Source: Blautia sp. MSJ-19
Lineage (GTDB): Bacteria; Bacillota; Clostridia; Lachnospirales; Lachnospiraceae
Assembly (NCBI RefSeq): GCF_018918125.1
Contig: NZ_JAHLQA010000044.1
Span: 1-64,000, forward strand
Direction: 5' to 3'
Length of the DNA stretch: 64,000 nucleotides
The stretch's first letter is position 1, and every line of letters begins with the position of its first letter. The position numbers and the translations under genes are program-made. Positions 26,983 to 34,795 of the stretch are shown piece after piece. A model generated the notes under the pieces. The model was not told where the DNA came from, ran no database searches, and was given only the letters and a program-made list of their open reading frames with translations.

Positions 26983-27009
26983 TATTTTGTTATCATACTG
27001 TTATCACAA
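26983..27009 (+). repeat. 27-bp direct repeat, left copy (partner at 54499)
   Basis: A 27-bp AT-rich sequence containing TTTTGTTATCAT and CTGTTATCACAA matches 54499-54525 in direct orientation at 26 of 27 positions. Both copies lie within 200 bp of a tuf 3' end, inside the candidate island. Sequence between 26887 and 27083 otherwise shows no gene. Confidence 0.65.
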
Positions 27010-27083
27010 CTTCTTTGGTGAACACTCAATAAAAACAAATTTAGGATTGCATATACACTCACAGGTTGTTATGATCGTTCTAT

Positions 27084-27186
27084 GGGTGCTACCTACACGG
27101 TAGGCGGTTAGTCCTTCTACGGAGGGACTGTGGTCTACACTCCGTTACGGTCGGTGCTAAACGAGTGCCACCGGCACTCAGCACCC
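27084..27186 (+). ncRNA. Highly structured RNA region upstream of the toxin ORF
   Basis: A closing helix GGGTGCT (27084-27090)/AGCACCC (27180-27186) encloses CCTAC/GTAGG (27092-27104), AGTCC/GGACT (27110-27129), CCG/CGG (27142-27150) and GAGTGCC/GGCACTC (27163-27179). It is a multibranched fold about 55 nt before the small toxin ORF. It may be a long mRNA leader or a separate antitoxin RNA; strand is uncertain because the helices are mostly Watson-Crick. The same sequence style accompanies holin-like toxin genes in other Firmicutes elements, as far as I recall. Confidence 0.55.
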
Positions 27187-27242
27187 CTCCGATTACATAG
27201 AAATCCCCAGCTCGGCTGACGGAAATCTTGCTAAAGGAGGGG

Positions 27243-27344
27243 ATGCCAATGTTGACGCTTGAAGGTCTGATTGCTGTTATTAGCCTATACTTGACAGCTT
27301 TCAGTCTCGGATACACAATAGGAAGCAATAAGACACAAAAATAG
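27243..27344 (+). CDS. Putative holin-like toxin (33 aa, single membrane helix)
   Basis: The ORF MPMLTLEGLIAVISLYLTAF... ends SNKTQK. It has one hydrophobic segment (about 5-25), a lysine-bearing tail and a very strong AAAGGAGGGG right before the ATG. It matches the layout of the small putative holin-like toxins found on Firmicutes mobile elements (type I toxin-like membrane peptides). Toxicity is inferred from family resemblance only. A GC-rich hairpin directly follows the stop. A stabilising role for the neighbouring mobile DNA is plausible. Confidence 0.7.
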   Translation: MPMLTLEGLIAVISLYLTAFSLGYTIGSNKTQK

Positions 27345-27378
27345 CCGCCCCAGTCTGCTAAACTAAGCGGCAATTTTT
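27344..27378 (+). terminator. Terminator of the small toxin gene
   Basis: GCCGC (27344-27348) pairs with GCGGC (27367-27371), followed by AATTTTTG on the plus strand. The stem begins on the stop codon of the toxin ORF. Confidence 0.6.
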
Positions 27379-27391
27379 GCTATATTCACAC

Positions 27392-27551
27392 TCAATACAC
27401 TGAATAAAATCCGTTACTGTTGAATCTCTTATTTACTGATAAAACTTGATTTTTCTTCTTTGAACCTTTAATATTCATTGTAGATACCTCTTGTATTCGT
27501 TAGATTTTACCAACTTGCCGGTCAGTAATAATCTAATTTTACTTGAGGTAT
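27392..27551 (-). other. Operator/leader with RBS-sequestering repeat and a 28-codon ORF remnant
   Basis: On the minus strand, arms GAGGTAT (27484-27490 complement) and ATACCTC (27545-27551 complement) can pair, hiding the GAGG that precedes an ATG at 27478. A second stem TTAGATT/AATCTAA (27500-27536) flanks a 22-bp imperfect palindrome (27507-27528, TTAC...GTAA with central GCCGG) that resembles TetR-family operators. The ORF from 27478 (MNIKGSKKKNQVLSVNK...) stops at 27392 and looks truncated; I do not recognise it. On the plus strand, the outer stem followed by T7 could be a terminator. Confidence 0.4.
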
Positions 27552-27607
27552 TTTTTTGTCAATCTCTTGACCTATTTAAATTATACAGGAAGCTTTTTGG
27601 CGTTTTT

Positions 27608-29008
27608 TTAGGCATTCTGTGCTTTTCTTTTTGCAATTTCTTCTTTCATCGCAGGAAGTGTTTTTTCCAGATCAAACTTGCTTACAAGAATAAACATAAT
27701 AACAAATATCACTAACGGTGTTACAATAGTGAATCCGTAAATTGCCATTTTTGTAGCTGCCGGCGCTGCAGTCAGTGCAGCATCATAGCCGACTGCCGCA
27801 AGGAACCAGCCGATAATAGATGTTCCGAGCCCGCTTCCCACTTTACCGCCAAAGCTGGATGCACTGTTGGAGGTTGCTACCATTCTTACACCATATTTAT
27901 ATTCATTATAATCAATTGACATTGCCGTCATAACTCCAACCAGACACATCATCGGAATGGTTGCAAATGTTGTAATACTTCCGAATAATGCGTAGCAGAA
28001 AAAGATGTCTTTTGTGAAGAGAAGCAGTATATTTGCTCCTGCACCCATTGCAAAGCTCACCAGCAGCGTTTTCACAACACCAAGTTTCTTAATCATCGGT
28101 CCTACAAATATGAATCCTAACAGGGTCGGAATCATTCCGATTCCTCCGAGAACGCCGACCAGGTTGTCATTGCCGAAAATCCATTTACAGTAATATACTC
28201 CCGCACCCGCTGTAAGACCATATATAATGCATGAGAGCAGATTCACCACAAGAACAATCACCCAGTATTTGTTGTGGAACAGCTTTCCAAGCGCTTCCTT
28301 AAACGGAATCACTTCTTCATCCTCTTCTTTCGCTTCTACTACCGCTCCTGCCTCTGTTGCTGTCTCACGGCTTGTTGCATAACAAATCAAGGCTGCCAGT
28401 ATTACAATAATTCCCATGATAAAGCCAAATTTAATCCATGCGTTTTGGTTTCCGCCCAGTGCATTCGTAATCGGAATCATACAGATTGCAAATATCATAC
28501 CTGCCACATAACCGGTCGCCGCTCTCCATGTTCCCATGATGCCTCGTTCTTCCTGGCTGTTCGTACGAACGGTCATAAGCGAGTTATAAGGGATTGCCAT
28601 TGCCGTATATAATACTGCTGTCAGAAGAATGTTCGTTATTGTCACGTAAATAATCTGTCCCATATCTCCTATTTTCGGCACCGTAAACATCAGAACCATT
28701 ACAATACCTGCCGGAATTCCCGCTTTCAAAAGCCACGGACGATATTTTTCTTTTCCCGGTTTTGTATGGTCAATGATATTTCCCATAATCAGGTCTGTAA
28801 ATGCGTCAATAATCTTACAGACAATAAACATTGTTGCAATCGCCCCAGCAGCCATGCCAACCTTATCCGTATAGAAGTATGTAAGCTGTCCTACCAGTGT
28901 GGACATCGCATTCAATGCGAACTGTCCCGTAGCATCTCCGAAGTAATCCTTCACGCGCATTACTTTCTGAACGCCAAATTTGTCCTTTCCTAATGGTTTT
29001 TTACTCAT
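27608..29008 (-). CDS. GPH-family (MelB-like) sugar:cation symporter
   Basis: 466 residues and twelve membrane segments. The N-terminal GDATGQFALNAMSTLVGQLTYFYTDKVG and the KIIDAFTDLIMGNIIDHTKPGKEKYRPWLL loop (the Asp and cation-site region) are characteristic of glycoside-pentoside-hexuronide symporters such as MelB and YicJ. It should import the sugar or glycoside released or acted on by the enzymes encoded upstream. It is the distal gene of a probable operon GH3-GH78-symporter. RBS GGAGGG precedes the ATG. Confidence 0.9.
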   Translation of the reverse strand: MSKKPLGKDKFGVQKVMRVKDYFGDATGQFALNAMSTLVGQLTYFYTDKVGMAAGAIATMFIVCKIIDAFTDLIMGNIIDHTKPGKEKYRPWLLKAGIPAGIVMVLMFTVPKIGDMGQIIYVTITNILLTAVLYTAMAIPYNSLMTVRTNSQEERGIMGTWRAATGYVAGMIFAICMIPITNALGGNQNAWIKFGFIMGIIVILAALICYATSRETATEAGAVVEAKEEDEEVIPFKEALGKLFHNKYWVIVLVVNLLSCIIYGLTAGAGVYYCKWIFGNDNLVGVLGGIGMIPTLLGFIFVGPMIKKLGVVKTLLVSFAMGAGANILLLFTKDIFFCYALFGSITTFATIPMMCLVGVMTAMSIDYNEYKYGVRMVATSNSASSFGGKVGSGLGTSIIGWFLAAVGYDAALTAAPAATKMAIYGFTIVTPLVIFVIMFILVSKFDLEKTLPAMKEEIAKRKAQNA

Positions 29009-29105
29009 TGTGTCCCTCCTTCATTTCGTATCACATTTCCTTGATATCTTGTAAGCTTAAAATATCACATTCCTATTTGTCTGTATTTTAATTTTAGCTT
29101 AATTT

Positions 29106-31859
29106 TTATAATTTTGAATTTGTAGCGTTCAGCGCATCAATGACTGCCAGATACATTGGCTTTGCCTGCGCATCTTGCACAAGCAGATCGGATATGGTCA
29201 TGGACAATGCAAACTGAATCAGCGGGTCTTCCAGCATTCCCGGCATCATTTCTTCAAACATATTGCGGCCAAGTTCTTCGGCGACCAACTCTCCGAGTGT
29301 TGACTCCAACGAATATTTCTCGAATTTCAGATTTGTATCCGTTTTGTACTCGTAATGATATCTGCCGGAACCAACCGTAAATTCCGCTTCTTTCTCCGGA
29401 AGCTGGATAACAGCCGTTGTATTCACCGGAATCTGCACATCCACACAGATTTTTCCTTCTCTACAGCTCCATGCACTTACGATTGTTCCATATATGGATT
29501 CATAAGCTGCGGACACCTCTGTCATTCCCTTTGTCAGCGTCGGCTGAATCCGTATTTTCTTATATCCCGGTTCCATACAGCGTATTCCTGCAACTTTTTC
29601 GTACAACCAGCTTCCAATCGAACCGTACGCATAATGGTTCAGGGAGTTCATACCTGATTCGTCAAAATCCCCATTTGGCAGAATGGAATTCCAACGCTCC
29701 CAGATTGTCGTTGCGCCTTTCTTTACTGCATAGAGCCAGCCCGGAAAATCCTCTTTCATAAAGATTTCATCCGCCAACCCGTGAAGACCGTTTTCTGACA
29801 AACAATGACACAGATACGGTGTACCCACAAAACCTGTCGTCAGATGATTATGGTGTGCCCCGATATTTAACTCCAATGTCTCCAAAATCCGATTACGAAA
29901 TTCCGGTTTTATCAAGTCAAAGTACAGCATCAGCACACAGGCTGTCTGTGTCTCACTGACCATTCGTCCGCTTCTTGTCACGTATTCCACATGAATGGCT
30001 TCTACTATTTTTTCATATAAGTCACCGTATGCTTTTGCTTCCTCTGCATACCCCAATGCATCCGCAGCATCCCGCACAATCCTGGTCGAATATGCGTAAT
30101 AAGCATTTGCCACCAGATATTTGTCCGTTCCGCCTGTCCGGTCGGTGCTTCCGGATTCTATGTCCAGCGCCAGCCAGTCTCCATACTGGAATCCACTCTG
30201 CCACAATCCGTTTTTCGAGACTCTCGCATGTATATAATCCACCCAGTTCTTCATCATCGGGAATTGCTCCGCAAGCATCTCTTTATCCCCGTAAACCTTA
30301 TAAATCGTCCACGGAATGATTGTCGCAGCATCGCTCCATGCCGCTGCTCCCGCCTGATTTCCGAGAATATTCGGAACAACATGAGGTACGCCCCACTCCG
30401 GAGTGGTCTCTGCTGCCATATCCCGCAGCCATTTTCGGAAAAATAATGCCGTGTGGAAATTATAGGAGGCTGTGCCACAGAATACCTGTGCATCTCCGGT
30501 CCAGCCCAACCGTTCATCTCTCTGTGGGCAGTCTGTCGGAACATCGAGGAAGTTGCCTCTCTGTCCCCACTGTATATTACTCTGCAGTTGGTTAACCAAC
30601 GTGTTGTCGGATGTGAATGTTCCTGTCGGCTGCATGTCTGTGTGCATTGCACATGCCGTAAAATCCGATGCCTCTGTTTCCGTTCCTGCGCCTTCCACAC
30701 AAATATAACGGAATCCGTGGAAAGTGAAGTGCGGCATCACAAGCATTCCCACCTGCTTTTCTCCGTATACGAATGTATCTGTACATCTTGCCGTCCGCAG
30801 ATTCTCTGTATAGAAGTTTCCATCTTTATCCAGTGTTTCTGCATATCGAATAACTAATCTGTCTCCAATAAGTTTTGGAAGTCGTATTTCTACCAGTCCT
30901 GCCATATTCTGTCCGAAATCAAACACCAATTCTCCTTTTGGAGTCACGATCCTTTCCTTTACATCAAACCGTTTCGTTACCCGGACCGGCTCGGATTCCT
31001 GCGCCACAATCTGCCCGATATCATCCGTATGTTCAAACAGAACTGCCTTTCCTACCTGCCTTCTTTCTTTTGTATAATCCTGTATCTCACCGTGATAAAT
31101 CTCGGAAAACAGAATTTCTCCTGTTTCCACATGCCAGTCCGTATCAGTGCCGATGCAGATAATTTCCCCGTCTTCGTACTCGATACGCACCATTGCCAGC
31201 AAAGCCGTTCTGTCGCCGTAAAGATTTGGTCTTGCATCAAACCCGAGTTCTCCCTTATACCACCCGTTTCCTACAGTAACCGTAATCTCATTATCTTTTT
31301 CCAGGAGTTCCGTAATATCATAAGTCTGATACTGCAGTCGGTGATGATAAGATGTCCAGCCCGGAGCCAGGAACAAGTCTCCTGTTTTCCTTCCGTTAAT
31401 AAATGCCTCATATACACCACAGGCAGTCGCATACAGCCTTGCTCTCTTCACTGGTCTGTCCAGAGAAAAGCTGCGGACAAATACCGGACATGCAGTCTCT
31501 TCAGCCGGAAGTGTATGGGTAATCCATTTTGCATTCCAGTTTTCTTCTCTCATCAAACCGGTTTCAAAGTTTCCTGTCACCTGTCCCAGCTCTCCGTAAT
31601 TATCCCATACACTGACCTGCACCTGATAAACAGTCATCTCTTTCAATGCAGCACCCTTATATGGCACCAGAACGGATTGGTCGCTTTTCACCCGGCCGCT
31701 GTCCCACATAAGCCGGCCTCCGCTGACAACCTGAATCTGGTAGTTTGTCTGCACAACATCCTGCTTTTCACTCTCCAACTTCCATGAGAAACGTGGTTTC
31801 TCATCGATTCCTATCGGATTTTTTCTGTATTCTATTGTCAAATCACGAATCATATGCAT
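29106..31859 (-). CDS. GH78 alpha-L-rhamnosidase with C-terminal helical module
   Basis: 917 residues without signal peptide, so cytoplasmic. N-terminal Fn3-like beta domains (PRFSWKLESEKQDVVQTNYQIQV) and the Bac_rhamnosid_N region precede the (alpha/alpha)6 catalytic barrel with DCPQRDERLGWTGDAQVF, which carries the acidic catalytic residues of GH78. A C-terminal beta sandwich follows. The last 67 residues (from LESTLGELVAEELG, about 851) are an extra helical module that resembles the end of the GH3 at 40708-43005. It should remove terminal alpha-L-rhamnose from plant or bacterial glycosides. Located between the GH3 and the symporter genes. Confidence 0.92.
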   Translation of the reverse strand: MHMIRDLTIEYRKNPIGIDEKPRFSWKLESEKQDVVQTNYQIQVVSGGRLMWDSGRVKSDQSVLVPYKGAALKEMTVYQVQVSVWDNYGELGQVTGNFETGLMREENWNAKWITHTLPAEETACPVFVRSFSLDRPVKRARLYATACGVYEAFINGRKTGDLFLAPGWTSYHHRLQYQTYDITELLEKDNEITVTVGNGWYKGELGFDARPNLYGDRTALLAMVRIEYEDGEIICIGTDTDWHVETGEILFSEIYHGEIQDYTKERRQVGKAVLFEHTDDIGQIVAQESEPVRVTKRFDVKERIVTPKGELVFDFGQNMAGLVEIRLPKLIGDRLVIRYAETLDKDGNFYTENLRTARCTDTFVYGEKQVGMLVMPHFTFHGFRYICVEGAGTETEASDFTACAMHTDMQPTGTFTSDNTLVNQLQSNIQWGQRGNFLDVPTDCPQRDERLGWTGDAQVFCGTASYNFHTALFFRKWLRDMAAETTPEWGVPHVVPNILGNQAGAAAWSDAATIIPWTIYKVYGDKEMLAEQFPMMKNWVDYIHARVSKNGLWQSGFQYGDWLALDIESGSTDRTGGTDKYLVANAYYAYSTRIVRDAADALGYAEEAKAYGDLYEKIVEAIHVEYVTRSGRMVSETQTACVLMLYFDLIKPEFRNRILETLELNIGAHHNHLTTGFVGTPYLCHCLSENGLHGLADEIFMKEDFPGWLYAVKKGATTIWERWNSILPNGDFDESGMNSLNHYAYGSIGSWLYEKVAGIRCMEPGYKKIRIQPTLTKGMTEVSAAYESIYGTIVSAWSCREGKICVDVQIPVNTTAVIQLPEKEAEFTVGSGRYHYEYKTDTNLKFEKYSLESTLGELVAEELGRNMFEEMMPGMLEDPLIQFALSMTISDLLVQDAQAKPMYLAVIDALNATNSKL

Positions 31860-31907
31860 TTCCTCTCTCTTTTTGTTTTTCTGATTCTTTCTATTCTATG
31901 AAAATTT

Positions 31908-31934
31908 GTAACTGTGAGGGTACTGAACAGTTAC
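31908..31934. repeat. Palindromic repeat, copy 1, containing the GH3 stop codon
   Basis: Arms GTAACTGT (31908-31915) and ACAGTTAC (31927-31934) surround an 11-nt loop GAGGGTACTGA. The same element lies inverted at 34607-34635, with identical loop on the other strand. The TAA of the GH3 gene (31931-31933) is inside the right arm, so the repeat provides the gene end. Confidence 0.85.
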
Positions 31935-34570
31935 GAAAATTTTGCCATTGTACGAATCAGAGCGGTAACATTCTCCTGAAGTCTTGCCATGTCTATGGTA
32001 CCGTTCTCCAATCCTTTCTTTATCTGACCGGTATATGTATCATCATTAGAGCCCGGCGTAATCCAGCAGTTTCCCGCCTGTACCATTGCTGCCACATCTA
32101 CACTGTCATAGGTTGTCCAATCCGTCATTACAAAACCGGCAAACCCATTTTCTTCTCTGAGAAGCCCCTGTAGAAGTTCTTCATCCGCTGCTGTCGGGCA
32201 GCCGTTTACCGCATTATACGCCGTCATAAAGCTGGCTGGCATATGAACATCCATCGCATATTCAAAAGTTCGGAAATAAATTTCCCGGATTGCACGTTCG
32301 GAAATCAGACTCTGATTTCGCTTTCTGGAAGATTCACAGTTGTTCCCGATAAAATGTTTATAGCAGCTTCCGATCCCGGCTCCTTCCAATCCTTTTGCAT
32401 AAAATCCGGCCATGACACCGGACAAATACGGATCTTCCGAAAAATATTCCGGCTGTCGTCCATTTAGCGGATTTCTGTGAATATTAAATGCTGGTGCAAG
32501 AACCAGCGGCATGCCCAATGCCTTCGCTTCTTCCCCGATTACACACCCGATTGCTTCCGATAATTCTTTATTGAACGAAGCACAGATTGTAACGCCTGAC
32601 GGCATTCCAATATTTTTGATGTTCAGATTGACTCCGCTGTTTCCATCGCTCACCGGAAAGTCCGGCAAATCATATCCTTCTGTCTGAAATACACGACCTG
32701 CCTCACCGATACCTTCCATTCCCCACCCTGCCGAGGCACAGATGCTGATGCGGGCAAGTTCCTCCGGTGACATCTGTGCCACAAACTCAGCCGCACGTGA
32801 CGGATTTTTTCTTACAGCATCAAATGTTACCTTCTCTTCCGGTTTCTCCATATCAAACTTTGCAGGATAATGTTTCCTCTTCTCATAAGGCAAAAATGTC
32901 AACTTATTTTTGACCACTCCGGAATGCGCTCCTGTCGGCCATGTATCATCCGGATTTGTTTTGGATAATCTTGTAAATTTGTAATCGCAGCAAAGCAGAT
33001 TGGTTACCTGTTTGATTATTCTTGTTTCTTCTTCGTCGAATCCGCCGCATTCCGCTGCTTCAATACTGTTTCCCACATAAATACGGTAATATCCTTTTGA
33101 TAAAATATACGCCGCTTTTTCTTCCGAATATGAAGTCAATACTTTCACCGGAACATGAACAGGAATCTTCTGTTCCTCTCCCGGAAGCAGTTCCTTTGTT
33201 TTTTCAAAGAATACCAGTTCTTTTTCCGGCTGCTCCAGTTCTGATTCCGGTTTGCCTACATAAACCTGAACAACTTCTTTTCCGGCTTTTTCCCCGACAT
33301 TCTTCACATATACATCCAGTTCCAGTACTTCCCCGTCAAATCGAATATTCTCCTGCCTGATACAAAACTCTGTATAACTTAATCCGTAGCCAAACGGATA
33401 CGCCACTTTTTTCCTGAATGTTGTAAAATAACGATATCCCACATAAATGTCTTCCTCGTAACAAGTATCCACATATATATTTTCATCTGCTGTCAGACGT
33501 GTTTTATCTACACAGTCATAGAAATTTTTCGACGACGGAATATCAAAATAATCCTTTGCCCATGTATCCGGCAGCTTCCCTGACGGATTTACAGCCCCGC
33601 TCAGGATATCCGAAAGTGCCGGTCCTGCAAGCATTCCACCAAATCCCGAATATATAAGTCCTGCAACTGCATACTTTTCTGCAAATGTCACATCAATCGG
33701 ATATCCGACATTTAAAACCACAATTGTCTTTGCAAATGTATCCGTTACTTTTGCAATAAGTGCTTCTTCAGCCTCGCTCAGATAGTATTCCCCTTTCGCC
33801 GTGGAAGCATCCTGGTTTTCTCCTGCTGCACGTGTCAGGAACACGATTGCCGTATCGGACAATTTCTTTGCACGCATCAACATCTCGTCCTCCGGTATCT
33901 CATCCCTGTCACAGCCGTAAAATTCAACCAGTTCTTCATTCAGTGAATAAGCTTCTCCTTCCCTGACAGCCTCCACAAAATTAACACTGTAGCGAGGATT
34001 GATTTTGCCTGCCCCCACTGCTCCGATACGAAATTCGTGAATACCTCTGCCAAACAGATTCAATACCGTTCCCTTCTTCAGTGGAAGAACTTCCGCCTCA
34101 TTTTTCAAAAGAACGATTCCCTCCCTGGCGGCTTCCAGTGCAATCTGTTCATGTGCTGCATCTTCCGGCTTCGGTTTCACTTTTTCCACACCTCTGACCG
34201 TAAAATCCTGCGGATTCATCTCATTCCCATCCATGTCCACAAAACCTTCCACGTGAAGTTGATATTCCCGACCGTACTCTGTCACAAGTCCCCGAAGCGG
34301 AATTCCAAGCACCCACATATTTCCCATAACTTCCATATATTGGTTGATACAGCCGGATACCACCCTGCTATCTAAGGTGACGGTTCCCTGAATATCCGGA
34401 TTCATCGGCTTTGCCCACATCATAAGCAGACAGCCGGATAGTCGACGATCCAGCATAAAATACAATCCGTCAATATCATGAAAATCGTACTCCAGCGGTC
34501 CCATTTCAAAAAGCAATGGTTTATCTTCTTTTCCTGTCGGAAGCTGTTCCCAAAAATCTTCCATTCCCAT
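31931..34570 (-). CDS. GH3 beta-glucosidase with inverted domain order
   Basis: 879 residues with GH3 domains in swapped order. After an N-terminal ~125-residue domain of unknown fold come the GH3 C-domain (EAAREGIVLLKNE, about 145; PFGYGLSYTEF, about 395) and an Fn3-like domain. The TIM-barrel N-domain comes last, with KHFIGNNCESSR and nucleophile Asp in GFVMTDWTTYDS (about D817). Inverted GH3 enzymes are known from Butyrivibrio and relatives and usually act as beta-glucosidases. First gene of the operon with GH78 and the symporter; AAGGAG precedes the ATG. No signal peptide, so it acts on imported glycosides. A palindromic repeat lies at each end of the gene. Confidence 0.9.
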   Translation of the reverse strand: MGMEDFWEQLPTGKEDKPLLFEMGPLEYDFHDIDGLYFMLDRRLSGCLLMMWAKPMNPDIQGTVTLDSRVVSGCINQYMEVMGNMWVLGIPLRGLVTEYGREYQLHVEGFVDMDGNEMNPQDFTVRGVEKVKPKPEDAAHEQIALEAAREGIVLLKNEAEVLPLKKGTVLNLFGRGIHEFRIGAVGAGKINPRYSVNFVEAVREGEAYSLNEELVEFYGCDRDEIPEDEMLMRAKKLSDTAIVFLTRAAGENQDASTAKGEYYLSEAEEALIAKVTDTFAKTIVVLNVGYPIDVTFAEKYAVAGLIYSGFGGMLAGPALSDILSGAVNPSGKLPDTWAKDYFDIPSSKNFYDCVDKTRLTADENIYVDTCYEEDIYVGYRYFTTFRKKVAYPFGYGLSYTEFCIRQENIRFDGEVLELDVYVKNVGEKAGKEVVQVYVGKPESELEQPEKELVFFEKTKELLPGEEQKIPVHVPVKVLTSYSEEKAAYILSKGYYRIYVGNSIEAAECGGFDEEETRIIKQVTNLLCCDYKFTRLSKTNPDDTWPTGAHSGVVKNKLTFLPYEKRKHYPAKFDMEKPEEKVTFDAVRKNPSRAAEFVAQMSPEELARISICASAGWGMEGIGEAGRVFQTEGYDLPDFPVSDGNSGVNLNIKNIGMPSGVTICASFNKELSEAIGCVIGEEAKALGMPLVLAPAFNIHRNPLNGRQPEYFSEDPYLSGVMAGFYAKGLEGAGIGSCYKHFIGNNCESSRKRNQSLISERAIREIYFRTFEYAMDVHMPASFMTAYNAVNGCPTAADEELLQGLLREENGFAGFVMTDWTTYDSVDVAAMVQAGNCWITPGSNDDTYTGQIKKGLENGTIDMARLQENVTALIRTMAKFS

Positions 34571-34606
34571 GTTGAGTTCTCCTTTTAAATACTTTCATTG
34601 AGTTAT

Positions 34607-34635
34607 CGTAACTGTTCAGTACCCTCACAGTTACG
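34607..34635. repeat. Palindromic repeat, copy 2, upstream of GH3
   Basis: Arms CGTAACTGT (34607-34615) and ACAGTTACG (34627-34635) surround loop TCAGTACCCTC, the reverse complement of copy 1. It lies 37 bp upstream of the GH3 start, within its leader or promoter, so it may be present in the mRNA as a stable hairpin. Confidence 0.85.
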
Positions 34636-34795
34636 AGTTATCTATAAAATATCAAACCATATAATTTTTGTATTACAATATTGATTACAATATTTCAATT
34701 TTGTCCTTGTTTTTATAAATAGAACACCTTATAATTAGTATTACATCCATTTCAAAGAGAGTTTAAAAGTACGGTTTTACCTGGAGGAGTCTTCC

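Noticed and set aside
27089-27373. 94-codon minus ORF over the toxin region
   Set aside because: It is antisense to the toxin ORF and crosses the stable helices, without a ribosome binding site.
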